NCBI GenBank assembly: GCA_028222445.1
Contig: JAOISU010000002.1
Location: 47,839 to 111,838 of the forward strand
Origin: Candidatus Pelagibacter sp.
Lineage (GTDB): Bacteria; Pseudomonadota; Alphaproteobacteria; Pelagibacterales; Pelagibacteraceae
Length of the DNA stretch: 64,000 nt
Direction of reading: 5' to 3'
Every line of letters begins with the position of its first letter. Within the stretch, counting starts at the first letter, position 1. Shown here in pieces: positions 1 through 11,304 of the stretch. The notes under the pieces were generated by a model. The model did not search any database. It had not been told where the DNA came from and worked only from the letters and a program-made list of their open reading frames with translations. Both the position numbers and the translations under genes were made by a program.

Positions 1-269
1 CAATAAAGCATATTAATAAATATGGAACTATGCACACTGACTCTATTGTTACAAAAAATAAAAAAACAGCCAATCAATTTTTAAAAAATATTAAAAGTTC
101 TATAGCTATGCATAATACTTCTACACAATTCGCTGACGGTGGTGAGTTTGGTTTTGGTGGTGAGGTTGGTATTTCTACAAACACTTTACCTCCAAGAGGT
201 CCCGTTGGGCTTGGGCAGCTTGTTTCATATAAATACGAAATAGTTAGTAATGGTAAAATTAGAAAATAA
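1..269 (+). CDS. proA: Gamma-glutamyl phosphate reductase, C-terminal part (runs off the left edge)
   Basis: Only the last ~89 codons are present; the frame is open to the window edge, so the N-terminus lies to the left. ProA is the cytosolic NADPH-dependent enzyme that reduces gamma-glutamyl phosphate to glutamate-5-semialdehyde in proline synthesis. The fragment shows the family's C-terminal signature: a helix with YGTMHTDSIVT, then FADGGEFGFGGEVGIST and RGPVGLGQLVSYKY just before the stop. It overlaps the next gene (nadD) by 20 nt in another frame. A proA-nadD-rsfS order is usual in Alphaproteobacteria. Identification is secure for the part seen. Confidence 0.95.
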   Translation, partial: IKHINKYGTMHTDSIVTKNKKTANQFLKNIKSSIAMHNTSTQFADGGEFGFGGEVGISTNTLPPRGPVGLGQLVSYKYEIVSNGKIRK

Positions 270-783
270 CAAAAAAATAAAAGTTGGAATATTAGGAGGT
301 ACATTTGATCCTGCCCACAAAGGGCACTTAGAAATTTCAAAACAGGCAAAAAAATTACTTAATCTAAAAAATATCATCTGGGCGATTACTAAACAAAATC
401 CATTCAAAGATATTAGTAAATCAAATTTAAAAAATAGAATCCAATTTGCAAAAAAACTAATTGCAAAAAATGATTTCATAAAAATAAGATTTTATGAAGA
501 AAAGATATCCTCTAATAGAACTATTGACCTTATCAACTATCTGAAAAAAGATAAAAAATATGAGCTATATTTTATTATGGGTGCTGACAACCTTATTAAC
601 TTTCATAAATGGCACAAGTGGAAATCTATTGTGAAAAAATGCAATCTCTTAGTGTTCGATCGACAAGGATACAAGGCTAAATCTTTAAAGTCAGTCACTT
701 ATAATGGTGTGAATAAAAAAAGATTATCATTTATTAAATTTAAGAAGGTTAATATTTCATCTTCTCAATTAAGAAAAGTTTGA
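250..783 (+). CDS. nadD: Nicotinate-nucleotide adenylyltransferase
   Basis: NadD makes deamido-NAD from nicotinate mononucleotide and ATP, the penultimate step of NAD synthesis. The N-terminal nucleotidyltransferase fold is clear: GILGGTFDPAHKGHL with the HxGH motif at residues 23-26. A central GADNLINFHKWHKW block and the closing ISSSQLRK motif (near residues 169-176) match the family. The protein stops one residue after this last motif, at 177 aa, whereas many NadD proteins carry some 20-30 further residues; I found no obvious continuation in another frame. The ATG at 250 lies inside the 3' end of proA, and rsfS follows after 17 nt, so the three are probably cotranscribed. Confidence 0.93.
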   Translation: MVKLENNKKIKVGILGGTFDPAHKGHLEISKQAKKLLNLKNIIWAITKQNPFKDISKSNLKNRIQFAKKLIAKNDFIKIRFYEEKISSNRTIDLINYLKKDKKYELYFIMGADNLINFHKWHKWKSIVKKCNLLVFDRQGYKAKSLKSVTYNGVNKKRLSFIKFKKVNISSSQLRKV

Positions 784-800
784 TAAGGTAAAATATATTA

Positions 801-1151
801 ATGGAAAAAAACTCAGATTTAAAAAACTTAATTTTAAAAACACTAGATTCCAATAAAGCCTTAGATATTGTTTCAATTGATCTTAAAAATAAAAGTTCAA
901 TGGCCGACTACTTAATCATAGCAAGTGGTACTTCATCTAGACACATTCAAGCTTTATCAGAAATGGTACTGGAAAAATTAAGATCTAATGGAGTTAAAAA
1001 TTCTAAAATTGAAGGAAAAGAAAGTGGAGATTGGAAATTGGTCGATGGTATTGATTTAATTGTCCATATATTCCATCCTGATAAAAGAAAATTTTATGAA
1101 CTTGAAAAAATTTGGTCCGAAGTAATTCCCAAAGAAAAAGTGATGATATGA
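801..1151 (+). CDS. rsfS: Ribosomal silencing factor RsfS
   Basis: RsfS (Iojap/YbeB family) binds ribosomal protein L14 and blocks subunit joining when nutrients are short. The 116-aa protein is the usual length and shows the family core: DIVSIDLKNKSSMADYLIIA, the SGTSSRHIQAL stretch and the C-terminal GDWKLVDGIDLIVHIFHP segment. It follows nadD closely, as in most bacteria. Its stop overlaps the next start by 4 nt (ATGA), indicating translational coupling with the S41 protease. The rlmH gene that usually follows rsfS in related bacteria is not here. Confidence 0.95.
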   Translation: MEKNSDLKNLILKTLDSNKALDIVSIDLKNKSSMADYLIIASGTSSRHIQALSEMVLEKLRSNGVKNSKIEGKESGDWKLVDGIDLIVHIFHPDKRKFYELEKIWSEVIPKEKVMI

Positions 1152-2287
1152 GCCTAATCAAAAAGATACCTTTTTTTGTTTTAGTTTTCTTATTTATTTT
1201 TCAAAAAAGTTTTTCTGATAACTCCGAGATTTATAAAAAAATTGATTTATTTGGTGAGGTTCTTGAAAAAATAAATGATGAATACGTTGATGAAATTGAT
1301 CAGTCACAAAGTATGGATGCTGCCATAAACGGTTTATTACAATCTTTAGACCCTTATTCCGCATATATGACGCCTGAAAGCTTTGAAAGTATGCAAACTG
1401 AAACAAGCGGAGAATTTGGTGGTTTAGGTATTGAAGTAGGTATGGAGGCAGGTGTTGTTAAAGTAATATCGCCAATAGATAATACTCCCGCTTCAAAAGC
1501 TGGCTTAAAAGCTGGTGACTATATTGTTAAAATTAACGATACTCAAGTTCAAGGAAAGTCTTTAACAGAAGCTGTTGAGTTAATGCGTGGACCTGTTGGT
1601 TCGAGTATAGAAATAACAGTTAGAAGAAGAGGAGAAAAAAAAGCATTAATTTTTAATATCACAAGAGAAATAATTGAAGTTCAATCTGTAAAATTTGAAC
1701 TTTTAGAAAATAACATAGGTTATATAAGATTAACTTCTTTCAATGAAAATAGTAGCTCACAAGTGAAAGAAAAAATTGAAAAACTAAATAATAATAAAAA
1801 GCTTAAGGGATATATTTTAGATCTAAGAAATAACCCAGGTGGATTACTTTCTCAGGCAATTAAAATATCTGATTTTTTTTTAGAAAATGGTGAAATTGTA
1901 TCAACGAAAAGTAGACAGCCATCTGAAAATCGAAAATGGTTTGCAAAAAAAGGTGATTTAACTGATGGAAAAACTGTATTAGTTCTCATTAATTATGGAT
2001 CGGCTTCTGCGGCTGAAATAGTAGCTGGTGCATTAAAAGATCATAAAAGAGCAATTATTGTAGGTGAAAATAGTTACGGGAAAGGATCGGTGCAATCAAT
2101 AATACCTCTTAAGAACAGAGGCGCCATAAGATTAACAATTGCAAAATATTATCTTCCATCTGGAAAATCTATTTCAGAAGTTGGAGTAACTCCTGACATA
2201 GAAGTTGTAGAAGGTTCTGATGATTTTAAGTTCAATTCAGAAACTGATAACCAGTTAAATTTTGCCATAAAACTACTTAACGGATAA
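1148..2287 (+). CDS. ctpA: S41-family carboxyl-terminal processing protease
   Basis: Periplasmic serine protease of the CtpA/Tsp family that trims or degrades proteins from their C-termini. I place the start at the ATG at 1148, which overlaps the rsfS stop and puts a signal peptide first (SLIKKIPFFVLVFLFIF); an upstream in-frame ATG at 1112 would bury the signal. After an N-terminal helical region comes a PDZ domain (from about GGLGIEVGMEAGV to SSIEITVRR) and then the S41 core with DLRNNPGGLL. The catalytic dyad is visible as Ser287 (in GSASAAEI) and Lys312 (in SYGKGSVQ), spaced 25 residues apart as in the family. rppH follows directly. Confidence 0.94.
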   Translation: MSLIKKIPFFVLVFLFIFQKSFSDNSEIYKKIDLFGEVLEKINDEYVDEIDQSQSMDAAINGLLQSLDPYSAYMTPESFESMQTETSGEFGGLGIEVGMEAGVVKVISPIDNTPASKAGLKAGDYIVKINDTQVQGKSLTEAVELMRGPVGSSIEITVRRRGEKKALIFNITREIIEVQSVKFELLENNIGYIRLTSFNENSSSQVKEKIEKLNNNKKLKGYILDLRNNPGGLLSQAIKISDFFLENGEIVSTKSRQPSENRKWFAKKGDLTDGKTVLVLINYGSASAAEIVAGALKDHKRAIIVGENSYGKGSVQSIIPLKNRGAIRLTIAKYYLPSGKSISEVGVTPDIEVVEGSDDFKFNSETDNQLNFAIKLLNG

Positions 2288-2767
2288 ATGACAAGCACTA
2301 ATTTAGACCTCCCTTTACGAAGTGGAGTTGGCATTGTTGTATTAAACAAAGAAAATAAAGTTTTTGTTGCAAAAAGAATAGATAATCAAAAAAATTTTTG
2401 GCAAATGCCTCAGGGTGGAGTTAACAAAGGTGAAGATTATTTGGATGCTGCTTATAGAGAATTAGAAGAAGAAACTAGTATAAAAAATGTTGAACTAATT
2501 AAAGAGTGTGATGGATTAATCTCTTATGAATTGCCAAAAAACTTACTTGGAATTATCTGGAAAGGAAAATATAGAGGCCAAGAACAAAAATGGTTCGTAA
2601 TGAGATTTTTAGGTCAAGATAATCAAATAAATATTAAAACTGCACAACCTGAATTTTCTGAGTGGAAATGGATTGAGCTTGAAAAAATAACTGACTTAGT
2701 TGTGGATTTTAAAATGCATGTTTACAAAAATATCCAAGACCAAGTAAGAAAAATTATTAATTTATAG
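2288..2767 (+). CDS. rppH: RNA pyrophosphohydrolase (Nudix)
   Basis: RppH/IalA removes pyrophosphate from 5'-triphosphorylated RNA and so starts mRNA decay. Residues about 38-62 form the Nudix box (GGVNKGEDYLDAAYREL then EEETSI). The glutamates for metal binding are present, but the near-universal glycine at the end of the box (EExG) is a serine here. Other RppH marks are FWQMPQGG before the box and EQKWFVMRFLG after it. The start directly abuts the ctpA stop. Its 3' end overlaps the convergent atpC by 11 nt, so the two transcripts collide tail to tail with no visible terminator. Confidence 0.93.
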   Translation: MTSTNLDLPLRSGVGIVVLNKENKVFVAKRIDNQKNFWQMPQGGVNKGEDYLDAAYRELEEETSIKNVELIKECDGLISYELPKNLLGIIWKGKYRGQEQKWFVMRFLGQDNQINIKTAQPEFSEWKWIELEKITDLVVDFKMHVYKNIQDQVRKIINL

Positions 2768-3148
2768 TTTTTAAAACTTCAATTTTTTGATCAACTAAGT
2801 ATTTATTTTGATCCGTAATTTCACTATTTTTTGAATTTTCTTCTGCTTGAGTAAGTAGTTCACTAATTTTATTTTTATCAATATCTTTGATATTAAAAAT
2901 TGAACTTGTTAGAACTGATAAATTATTATTCTTAAATTCAACAATTCCATCCTCAACATAGTAATTATCCTCTCCTGATTTAGAAAAGATTTTAATAATC
3001 CCTGGCTTTAAAAATGAAATAATTGAGATATGATCCTTTAAAATCCCCATTTCTCCCTCAAAAGCAGGTACAACAACTTCTGTTACATCTTCTTTTGTAA
3101 GAAAAGATTTTTCTGGGTTTACAATTTCTATTTTGAACTCTTCACTCA

Positions 3149-3149
<1 letters not shown>
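2757..3149 (-). CDS. atpC: F1-ATPase epsilon subunit
   Basis: Epsilon subunit of the F1 sector, part of the rotor stalk, which couples rotation to F0 and can inhibit ATP hydrolysis. The 130-aa protein begins with the beta-sandwich typical of the family (FKIEIVNPEKSFL, then VVVPAFEGEMGILKDHISII), followed by a short helical C-terminal hairpin. It is last in the priA-atpHAGDC run. Its ATG lies on the last base of the atpD stop region (1-nt overlap), a sign of coupled translation. Confidence 0.94.
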
Positions 3150-5445
<2,296 letters not shown>

Positions 5446-5448
5446 ATT

Positions 5449-6984
5449 TTAAGAATTAAAGTTCTTCTTAAGTTCCATGATAGTTTCAACTAATAATTTT
5501 TCAGTATCATCTTCAAGTTTACCTGAACTTAAAACAGATTCTAAAATTTCTGGTTTTTCAGATTTACATTTTTCAATAATCTTAGACTCGAACTCAGCAA
5601 TATCTTTAAGTTCAACATCATCCAAATAACCTTTAACTCCACAGAAAACTGAAATTACTTGCTCAGCAACTGTCATAGGAGAATATTGTTTTTGTTTTAA
5701 AAGTTCAGTTAGTTTTGAACCTCTATTTAAAAGTTTTTGTGTTGATGCATCTAAATCAGATCCAAATTGTGCAAAGGCAGCCATTTCTCTATATTGAGCA
5801 AGCTCTAACTTCATTGAGCCAGAAACTTTTTTCATTGCTTTTGTTTGTGCTGCAGATCCGACTCTAGAAACTGATAGACCTACGTTAATCGCTGGTCTAA
5901 TTCCTTGGTTAAATAGTTCTGTTTCAAGAAATATTTGACCATCTGTAATTGATATAACGTTAGTTGGAATAAAAGCAGATACGTCTCCACCTTGCGTTTC
6001 AATTATTGGAAGAGCGGTTAATGAACCTCCGCCATGCTCATCACTAAGTTTGGCTGCTCTCTCAAGTAATCTGCTGTGTAAATAAAATACATCTCCTGGA
6101 TAAGCTTCTCTTCCTGGAGGTCTTCTTAATAAAAGTGACATTTGTCTATAAGCTACAGCCTGTTTAGATAAATCGTCATAAATGATTAATGCATGCATAC
6201 CATTATCTCTATAGTATTCACCCATAGTACAGCCTGTATATGGTGCTAAAAACTGAAGTGGTGCTGCATCTGAGGCGGTAGCAGCAACAATTGTTGTATA
6301 TTCCATTGCACCAGCTTCTTCTAAAGTTTTTTGAATTTGTCTAACTGTAGATCTTTTTTGACCTATAGCGACATAGATACAGTAAAGTTTTTGCTTCTCA
6401 TCACCAGATTCATTTATTTTTTTTTGGTTAATGATCGCATCGATAGCAACTGCAGTTTTTCCAGTTTGTCTATCCCCAATAATTAATTCACGCTGTCCTC
6501 TTCCAACTGGAACTAAACTGTCAATTGATTTTAAGCCTGTTTGCATAGGTTCACTAACAGATTGTCTTGGAATAATTCCAGGTGCTTTTACTTCAACTCT
6601 ACTTCTTTTAGTTGCTTTATCTAAAGCACCTTTGCCGTCGATTGGATTTCCTAATCCATCAACAACTCTTCCTAATAATTCTTTTCCAACAGGTGTATCA
6701 ACAATACTACCTGTTCTTTTAACAACGTCACCTTCTTTAATTTTTCTATCATCTCCAAAAATTACAACTCCAACATTTTCGCTTTCTAAGTTTAGAGCCA
6801 TACCTTTTGATCCATCGGAAAATTCTACCATTTCTCCAGCTTGAACATTGTCTAATCCGTACACTCTAGCAATACCATCTCCTACTGACAAAACTTGACC
6901 AACTTCAGTCACTTCTGCTTTATCCCCAAATTTTTTAATTTGCTCTTTTAATATCTTTGTTACTTCTGATGGGTTTATATCCAT
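5449..6984 (-). CDS. atpA: F1-ATPase alpha subunit
   Basis: Non-catalytic nucleotide-binding subunit of F1. It has the P-loop GDRQTGKT, the sequence [12 protein letters not shown], and the C-terminal signature [16 protein letters not shown]. The length of 511 aa is standard. The ATG immediately abuts the atpH stop codon. The protein is highly conserved and unambiguous. Confidence 0.98.
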   Translation of the reverse strand: MDINPSEVTKILKEQIKKFGDKAEVTEVGQVLSVGDGIARVYGLDNVQAGEMVEFSDGSKGMALNLESENVGVVIFGDDRKIKEGDVVKRTGSIVDTPVGKELLGRVVDGLGNPIDGKGALDKATKRSRVEVKAPGIIPRQSVSEPMQTGLKSIDSLVPVGRGQRELIIGDRQTGKTAVAIDAIINQKKINESGDEKQKLYCIYVAIGQKRSTVRQIQKTLEEAGAMEYTTIVAATASDAAPLQFLAPYTGCTMGEYYRDNGMHALIIYDDLSKQAVAYRQMSLLLRRPPGREAYPGDVFYLHSRLLERAAKLSDEHGGGSLTALPIIETQGGDVSAFIPTNVISITDGQIFLETELFNQGIRPAINVGLSVSRVGSAAQTKAMKKVSGSMKLELAQYREMAAFAQFGSDLDASTQKLLNRGSKLTELLKQKQYSPMTVAEQVISVFCGVKGYLDDVELKDIAEFESKIIEKCKSEKPEILESVLSSGKLEDDTEKLLVETIMELKKNFNS

Positions 6985-7542
6985 TTATGCCTCTATCATC
7001 CTATTTTCGATTTGTTGTAATTTATTTTTAATGGAAGTGTCCACCATTGTGCTCCCTACTTGCACAATCAAACCTCCAATTAAACTTGCATCGTGTTTGT
7101 AGTTTAATTTTATTTTTGAACTAAAGTTTTTAGTCAATTCTTCTTTTATGTTATTAATTTCCTTTTCAGTAAGATCTTTTGCAGAAGTTAATTCTGCTTT
7201 TAATTCACCTCTTTTGACTGAACATGTTTCAACAAAGTTTTTTAGAATTTTATCCACATAAAAGAATCTTCTTTTAGATATTAGAAAGTTTAAAAATTTT
7301 GTTAATAATTCATTTATTTTATATTGTTCTGAAATTTTACTTAGAGCATTTAATTGGTCTTCTTTGCTATTTGTTGGATCCTTTATTAAAGATTTAAAAT
7401 CTTCACTTGAAGCAATTAAATTAATAATTGAAGTAGAATGAACCTCGATCTCACTTAAATTATTAGCTTCTATTGCTAATTCATAAAGTGCAAGAGAATA
7501 TCTATCAGCCGATGTTTCAGAAAAAACTTTATTTTTGCTCAA
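6985..7542 (-). CDS. atpH: F1-ATPase delta subunit
   Basis: Delta subunit (OSCP), the stator link between the F1 head and the peripheral stalk. The 185-aa protein has the N-terminal six-helix bundle (ADRYSLALYELAIEA) and the conserved C-terminal end (HDASLIGGLIVQVGSTMVD). The initiator is TTG at 7542, preceded by an AAGGAA ribosome-binding site at suitable distance on the minus strand; no nearby ATG fits the family start. It opens the atp operon, 110 nt downstream of priA, and that gap probably contains the operon's own promoter, although I could not pick a convincing one. Confidence 0.95.
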   Translation of the reverse strand: MSKNKVFSETSADRYSLALYELAIEANNLSEIEVHSTSIINLIASSEDFKSLIKDPTNSKEDQLNALSKISEQYKINELLTKFLNFLISKRRFFYVDKILKNFVETCSVKRGELKAELTSAKDLTEKEINNIKEELTKNFSSKIKLNYKHDASLIGGLIVQVGSTMVDTSIKNKLQQIENRMIEA

Positions 7543-7652
7543 TTTATTGTTCCTTATAAATATTAGAAGATTTATTAAAATTTTGTTTTAATTAACATAT
7601 GACTCCTACCTCTTCAAGTCACACATTGTCTAAAAGTCTTGTTTTTTCTGTA

Positions 7653-9620
7653 TTAATTGAAGTTTATTGGGTCAACATCAACCGTTAGTTTCATTCCAGC
7701 AGGAAATTTGAATGTTTCAATGACTTTTGAAAGTGAATTTTGAACTTTTAGAGATTTTCTACCCCTAATCAAAAGCCTTACTCTAAATCTTCTTTTTAAT
7801 CTAAATATAGGAGCGTTTACAGGTCCAAGCACTCTACCATCAACAGCATTTTCTATAAAACTTTTAAACTTATAAGCTTCTTTTTCAAGTTCTCTTTCAT
7901 TGTTACCAGTAATTATTAAGGCAATAAATCTTTGAAACGGTGGAAGATTATTTTCTCTTCTAATTTCAAGTTCTTTGTCTAAAAATATATCAGGATCTTT
8001 ATTGGTAATATCAGTAATCATTTTGGTATTTAGATTGTAAGTTTGAAAATAAACAGTTGCTGGTTTTCCTGTTCTACCTGCTCTTCCTGAAAGTTGATGA
8101 TATAACTGTAAGTTTTTTTCAGCACCTCTTAGGTCGTGACCTTGTGATGATAAATCGATATCAACAACAACAATACAATTTAAACTTGGAAAGTGAAATC
8201 CTTTAGAAATTAATTGAGTTCCAATTAAAATTTGAATTTTATTATCTATAATTTTTTCTAAAACATCTGCTGAACTTTTTTTATTCATTGTATCGCTAGA
8301 AAATATAGTTGTTTCCTTGTTAGGAAAAATTTTTTTTACTTCTTCTGATATCCTTTCAACCCCAGGCCCACTAAAAATAAAATCACATTTTCCTTCTTTC
8401 GAGCAGTCCCTATTTAGTAAAGCTTTGTATCCACAGTAGTGACATAATAAATTTTGTTTGTTTTTGTGATAAACCAAATTAATTGAACAATTTGGACATG
8501 AATAACTAGTAAAACATTTTTTACATAAAACATTGGGTGAAAATCCTCTTCTATTTAAAAAAAATAATACTTGATCTTTTTTTTCAAGATGAAATTTTAC
8601 TTTCTCAATTGTTTCTTTAGATATCCAGGATTGAGATTCTAACTTTGAATTATTAAGATTGATTATTTCATATTTTGGTAAAGATGCATTTAAATATCTT
8701 TGATCAAGTTTTGATAAACTATATTTGCCTTTTTTAATATTGTCATAAGTTTCAATAGAGGGGACGGCTGTTATTAAATTGATTGGAATATTTTCAAAGG
8801 ATGCCCTAGAAATTGCCATATCTCTTGCATTATAAGTTACCCCCTCATCTTGCTTATAAGATTGATCATGTTCTTCATCAACAATAATTAATCCTAGTTT
8901 TTTAAACGGTAAAAATAATGAAGATCGAGCACCAATTACAACTTTAATTTTATCATTTGCTATTCCACTCCAAATAATTTCTTTATTTTTTTTTGTAATG
9001 CCTGAGTGCCACACCGCAGGCTTGAAACCAAAAAATTCTATAAATTTATTTTGAAATTGTCCTGTTAATCCGATTTCTGGTAATAGAATTAACCCCTGAA
9101 AACCCTTATTAATTATCTCTTTTAAAGCCTCAAAATAGACCATTGTTTTACCTGAGCCCGTGGTGCCTTGTAAAACATGAACTCTAAATTTTTGATTTAA
9201 TACATTCATTTTTTTTAGTGAATCTTTTTGCTCTTTAGAAAGTTTTATTTTATTTTCTTTGATATCAATTCTAAATGGTTCATAAGCTTTAATTGATAAC
9301 TTCTCTATCACACCACTACTCAATAATAGCAATTTTAATGCCATACCTTTAGGAATCATATTATATTCAGAAAACCAGTTTAAAAATTTAATTGTATTTT
9401 TTTTTAGTGATGGAACATCTAATTTTCTTAAAACTTTTTTAATTGCAAAATTTTTATTTGTTTTTTTTTCAAACTCATTCCAAACTACTCCTGTAAGTTT
9501 CGACTTTCCAAAGGGTACCTCTACATAGTCTCCTTCTTTAAGTTTTACATCAGAATCATATGTAAATGGATGATTAAAAATATTGGGTATTAATATCGGT
9601 ACTTTCATTTTCAGCAACAT
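7653..9620 (-). CDS. priA: Primosomal protein N', replication restart helicase
   Basis: PriA binds abandoned replication forks and reloads the replisome. An N-terminal DNA-binding region is followed by the helicase with Walker A (GTTGSGKT) and Walker B (IIVDEEHD). Eight cysteines form two zinc sites (CKKC, CPNC, CHYC and a last pair with spacing CX5C in CSKEGKC, where E. coli has CX2C). Motif GTQLISKGFHFP and the motif VI region (HQLSGRAGRTG) close the core. Length 655 aa is shorter than E. coli (732) but normal for Alphaproteobacteria. The first ATG is at 9620; a second at 9608 (MKVPILIP) matches family N-termini better. priA upstream of atpH is a conserved pairing. Confidence 0.95.
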   Translation of the reverse strand: MLLKMKVPILIPNIFNHPFTYDSDVKLKEGDYVEVPFGKSKLTGVVWNEFEKKTNKNFAIKKVLRKLDVPSLKKNTIKFLNWFSEYNMIPKGMALKLLLLSSGVIEKLSIKAYEPFRIDIKENKIKLSKEQKDSLKKMNVLNQKFRVHVLQGTTGSGKTMVYFEALKEIINKGFQGLILLPEIGLTGQFQNKFIEFFGFKPAVWHSGITKKNKEIIWSGIANDKIKVVIGARSSLFLPFKKLGLIIVDEEHDQSYKQDEGVTYNARDMAISRASFENIPINLITAVPSIETYDNIKKGKYSLSKLDQRYLNASLPKYEIINLNNSKLESQSWISKETIEKVKFHLEKKDQVLFFLNRRGFSPNVLCKKCFTSYSCPNCSINLVYHKNKQNLLCHYCGYKALLNRDCSKEGKCDFIFSGPGVERISEEVKKIFPNKETTIFSSDTMNKKSSADVLEKIIDNKIQILIGTQLISKGFHFPSLNCIVVVDIDLSSQGHDLRGAEKNLQLYHQLSGRAGRTGKPATVYFQTYNLNTKMITDITNKDPDIFLDKELEIRRENNLPPFQRFIALIITGNNERELEKEAYKFKSFIENAVDGRVLGPVNAPIFRLKRRFRVRLLIRGRKSLKVQNSLSKVIETFKFPAGMKLTVDVDPINFN

Positions 9621-9748
9621 ATTATCTTAACGTTGTTAAAAAGCGATATAAAGATTGCAAACCTGCTAAAAAGTATTTATTAAATCATTAGTGTTTCAAT
9701 AATATAATACAAATATTTTAAGATCTAACATAAAAAGTACAAATTGAA

Positions 9749-10231
9749 ATGAAAAAAGTTTGGAAAATAATAAAGCCTGAAAAATATAAGAATGTAACTG
9801 ATTGTATAAAAGCTATTAAGAAAAAAAAGGTTTACATTAGCCCTTGGATTGAAAATATAATAAAAAATAAAAAAAATAAAATTACAATAACTAAAAAGAC
9901 TGTTTATTTATTTAGAGTAAAAGTTTCTTCCCTTGGTTTTAAAAAACCAACGCAACTAAAAAATATTTATCAAAAATTAAAACAAAAAGGATTCAAGCTT
10001 GTGCCACCAGATATTGCTTTTAGGTCGAGACTTCAATATCACGAACAAAAAACAGGTGAGTGGTTAAGGTTTGCTACACCAATGAATTCTTTAATAGATA
10101 GCGACGGTGTTCCACACCTACCTAAATTAGGTAAGGCTTTAAATTCTTTTTTTATTGAAACGTACTGGTCTTATTCTAAGGCAATTTTTCACCCTCATAA
10201 CGAGTTTGTCGCAATGAAGCATGATATTTAA
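9749..10231 (+). CDS. Uncharacterised 160-aa basic protein
   Basis: I do not firmly recognise this gene. The N-terminal third is very lysine/isoleucine-rich (KKVWKIIKPEKYKNVTDCI). The better-conserved-looking part is the C-terminal half, with LVPPDIAFRSRLQYHE, QKTGEWLRFATPM and DSDGVPHLPKLG. From memory this pattern (an LRLQY stretch, GEWLR, DSDG) occurs in a family of small uncharacterised bacterial proteins, but I cannot name it and propose no function. No signal peptide or membrane segment is visible. It overlaps the following oxidoreductase by 11 nt, so the two are probably translated together. The codon choice is more A-rich than in the neighbouring atp genes. Confidence 0.72.
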   Translation: MKKVWKIIKPEKYKNVTDCIKAIKKKKVYISPWIENIIKNKKNKITITKKTVYLFRVKVSSLGFKKPTQLKNIYQKLKQKGFKLVPPDIAFRSRLQYHEQKTGEWLRFATPMNSLIDSDGVPHLPKLGKALNSFFIETYWSYSKAIFHPHNEFVAMKHDI

Positions 10232-11279
10232 AAATTTAAAAATAAATAATATTATTCTAAAAAATCGCATTGTTATTTCTCCAATGTGTCAATATTCATC
10301 CAAAAATGGTAGTCCTTCAAAATGGCATTATCAACACTTAGAAAATTTATCCTCAACAGGCAGTAGTATGGTTTTATTTGAATCAACTGCTGTTGAAAAA
10401 TCAGGAAAAATATCTGAGGCAGATATGTGTTTATATAATGCTACTCATGAGAAAAATCTAAAAAAATTGGTTAAATTTCTTAAATCTAAAAATGATATTA
10501 AATATGGTATTCAAATATCTCACTCTGGAAGAAAAGGTTCAAGTTATGAACCTTGGATAAAACATAATTCTCCACTACCCAAAAAAAGATCATGGAAAAC
10601 TTTCTCTGCATCAGCAATTTCTAGAGACAAAGGATGGCCTAAACCTACTGAAATGACAAAATTACAAATAAAAAAGATGGTTCAAAAATTTAAAAATACA
10701 ACCATTCGAGCTAATAGAATTAATTTTGATTGTTTAGAGATACATATGGCTCATGGTTATTTATTACATCAGTTTTTTTCTCCTATTTCTAATAAAAGAA
10801 AAGATGAGTATGGAGGAAACTTTGTTAATAGAAGTAGACTATTACATGAAATTGCAAGAGAAGTACGAAAAGCTTGGCCTAGTCATAAAATTTTAGGTGC
10901 GCGCATTACTGGGTCAGACCATGTAAAAAATGGTTTATCAATCAAAGATGCTATTCTGTTAGCTAAAGAATTAAAAAAAATTGGTTTTGATTATATTTCG
11001 GTTTCTAGTGGTGGTATCTTGCCTTATACAAAAATGCAACAGTACGAAGCTTTCAGAATAAAAATGGCAAAAAAAATTAAAAATGAATCAAAAATGATAA
11101 CTACAACTAGTGGAATGATAACTGATCACAAAATATCACAAAATATTATTAAAAATAAGAAAATTGATTTTATCACTATAGCAAGAATAATTATTAAAAA
11201 CCCGAGATGGATTTTACAATTTGCAAAAAAAAACAAGGTTAAAAATTATATTCCAAACCAATATAAAAGAATTATTTAG
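10221..11279 (+). CDS. NADH:flavin oxidoreductase, old yellow enzyme family
   Basis: FMN-binding TIM-barrel ene-reductase, similar to the YqjM/NamA (class III) branch, which reduces activated C=C bonds with NAD(P)H. The N-terminus has the branch signature ISPMCQYS, followed by QISHSGRKG. The substrate-binding histidines are in EIHMAHGYLLHQF, and FSPISNKRKDEYGG with NRSRLLHEI follow. The C-terminal phosphate-binding region is DFITIARIIIKNPRW. At 352 aa the length is right. The true substrate cannot be told from sequence. It overlaps the 160-aa gene by 11 nt and ends in a palindrome shared with the convergent radical SAM gene. Confidence 0.92.
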   Translation: MIFKNLKINNIILKNRIVISPMCQYSSKNGSPSKWHYQHLENLSSTGSSMVLFESTAVEKSGKISEADMCLYNATHEKNLKKLVKFLKSKNDIKYGIQISHSGRKGSSYEPWIKHNSPLPKKRSWKTFSASAISRDKGWPKPTEMTKLQIKKMVQKFKNTTIRANRINFDCLEIHMAHGYLLHQFFSPISNKRKDEYGGNFVNRSRLLHEIAREVRKAWPSHKILGARITGSDHVKNGLSIKDAILLAKELKKIGFDYISVSSGGILPYTKMQQYEAFRIKMAKKIKNESKMITTTSGMITDHKISQNIIKNKKIDFITIARIIIKNPRWILQFAKKNKVKNYIPNQYKRII

Positions 11280-11304
11280 TATATAAAAGTTTAACTTTTA
11301 TATA
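11280..11304. terminator. Perfect 12-bp palindrome between convergent genes
   Basis: TATATAAAAGTT, one T, then AACTTTTATATA: a perfect inverted repeat with a 1-nt centre. It begins one base after the oxidoreductase stop (11279) and contains the stop codon of the radical SAM gene (11291-11293). Such a symmetric AT-rich hairpin could end transcription from both sides. It has no G+C-rich core, so its strength is uncertain. Confidence 0.45.

Noticed and set aside
6431..6844. 137-aa plus-strand frame antisense to atpA
   Set aside because: Low-complexity Ser/Pro/Leu translation opposite a highly conserved gene; typical antisense shadow.
7543..7652. A sigma-70 promoter for the atp operon in the priA-atpH gap
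   Set aside because: I tried TTGAAG and TAGACA as -35 boxes, but no acceptable -10 lies 16-18 nt downstream.
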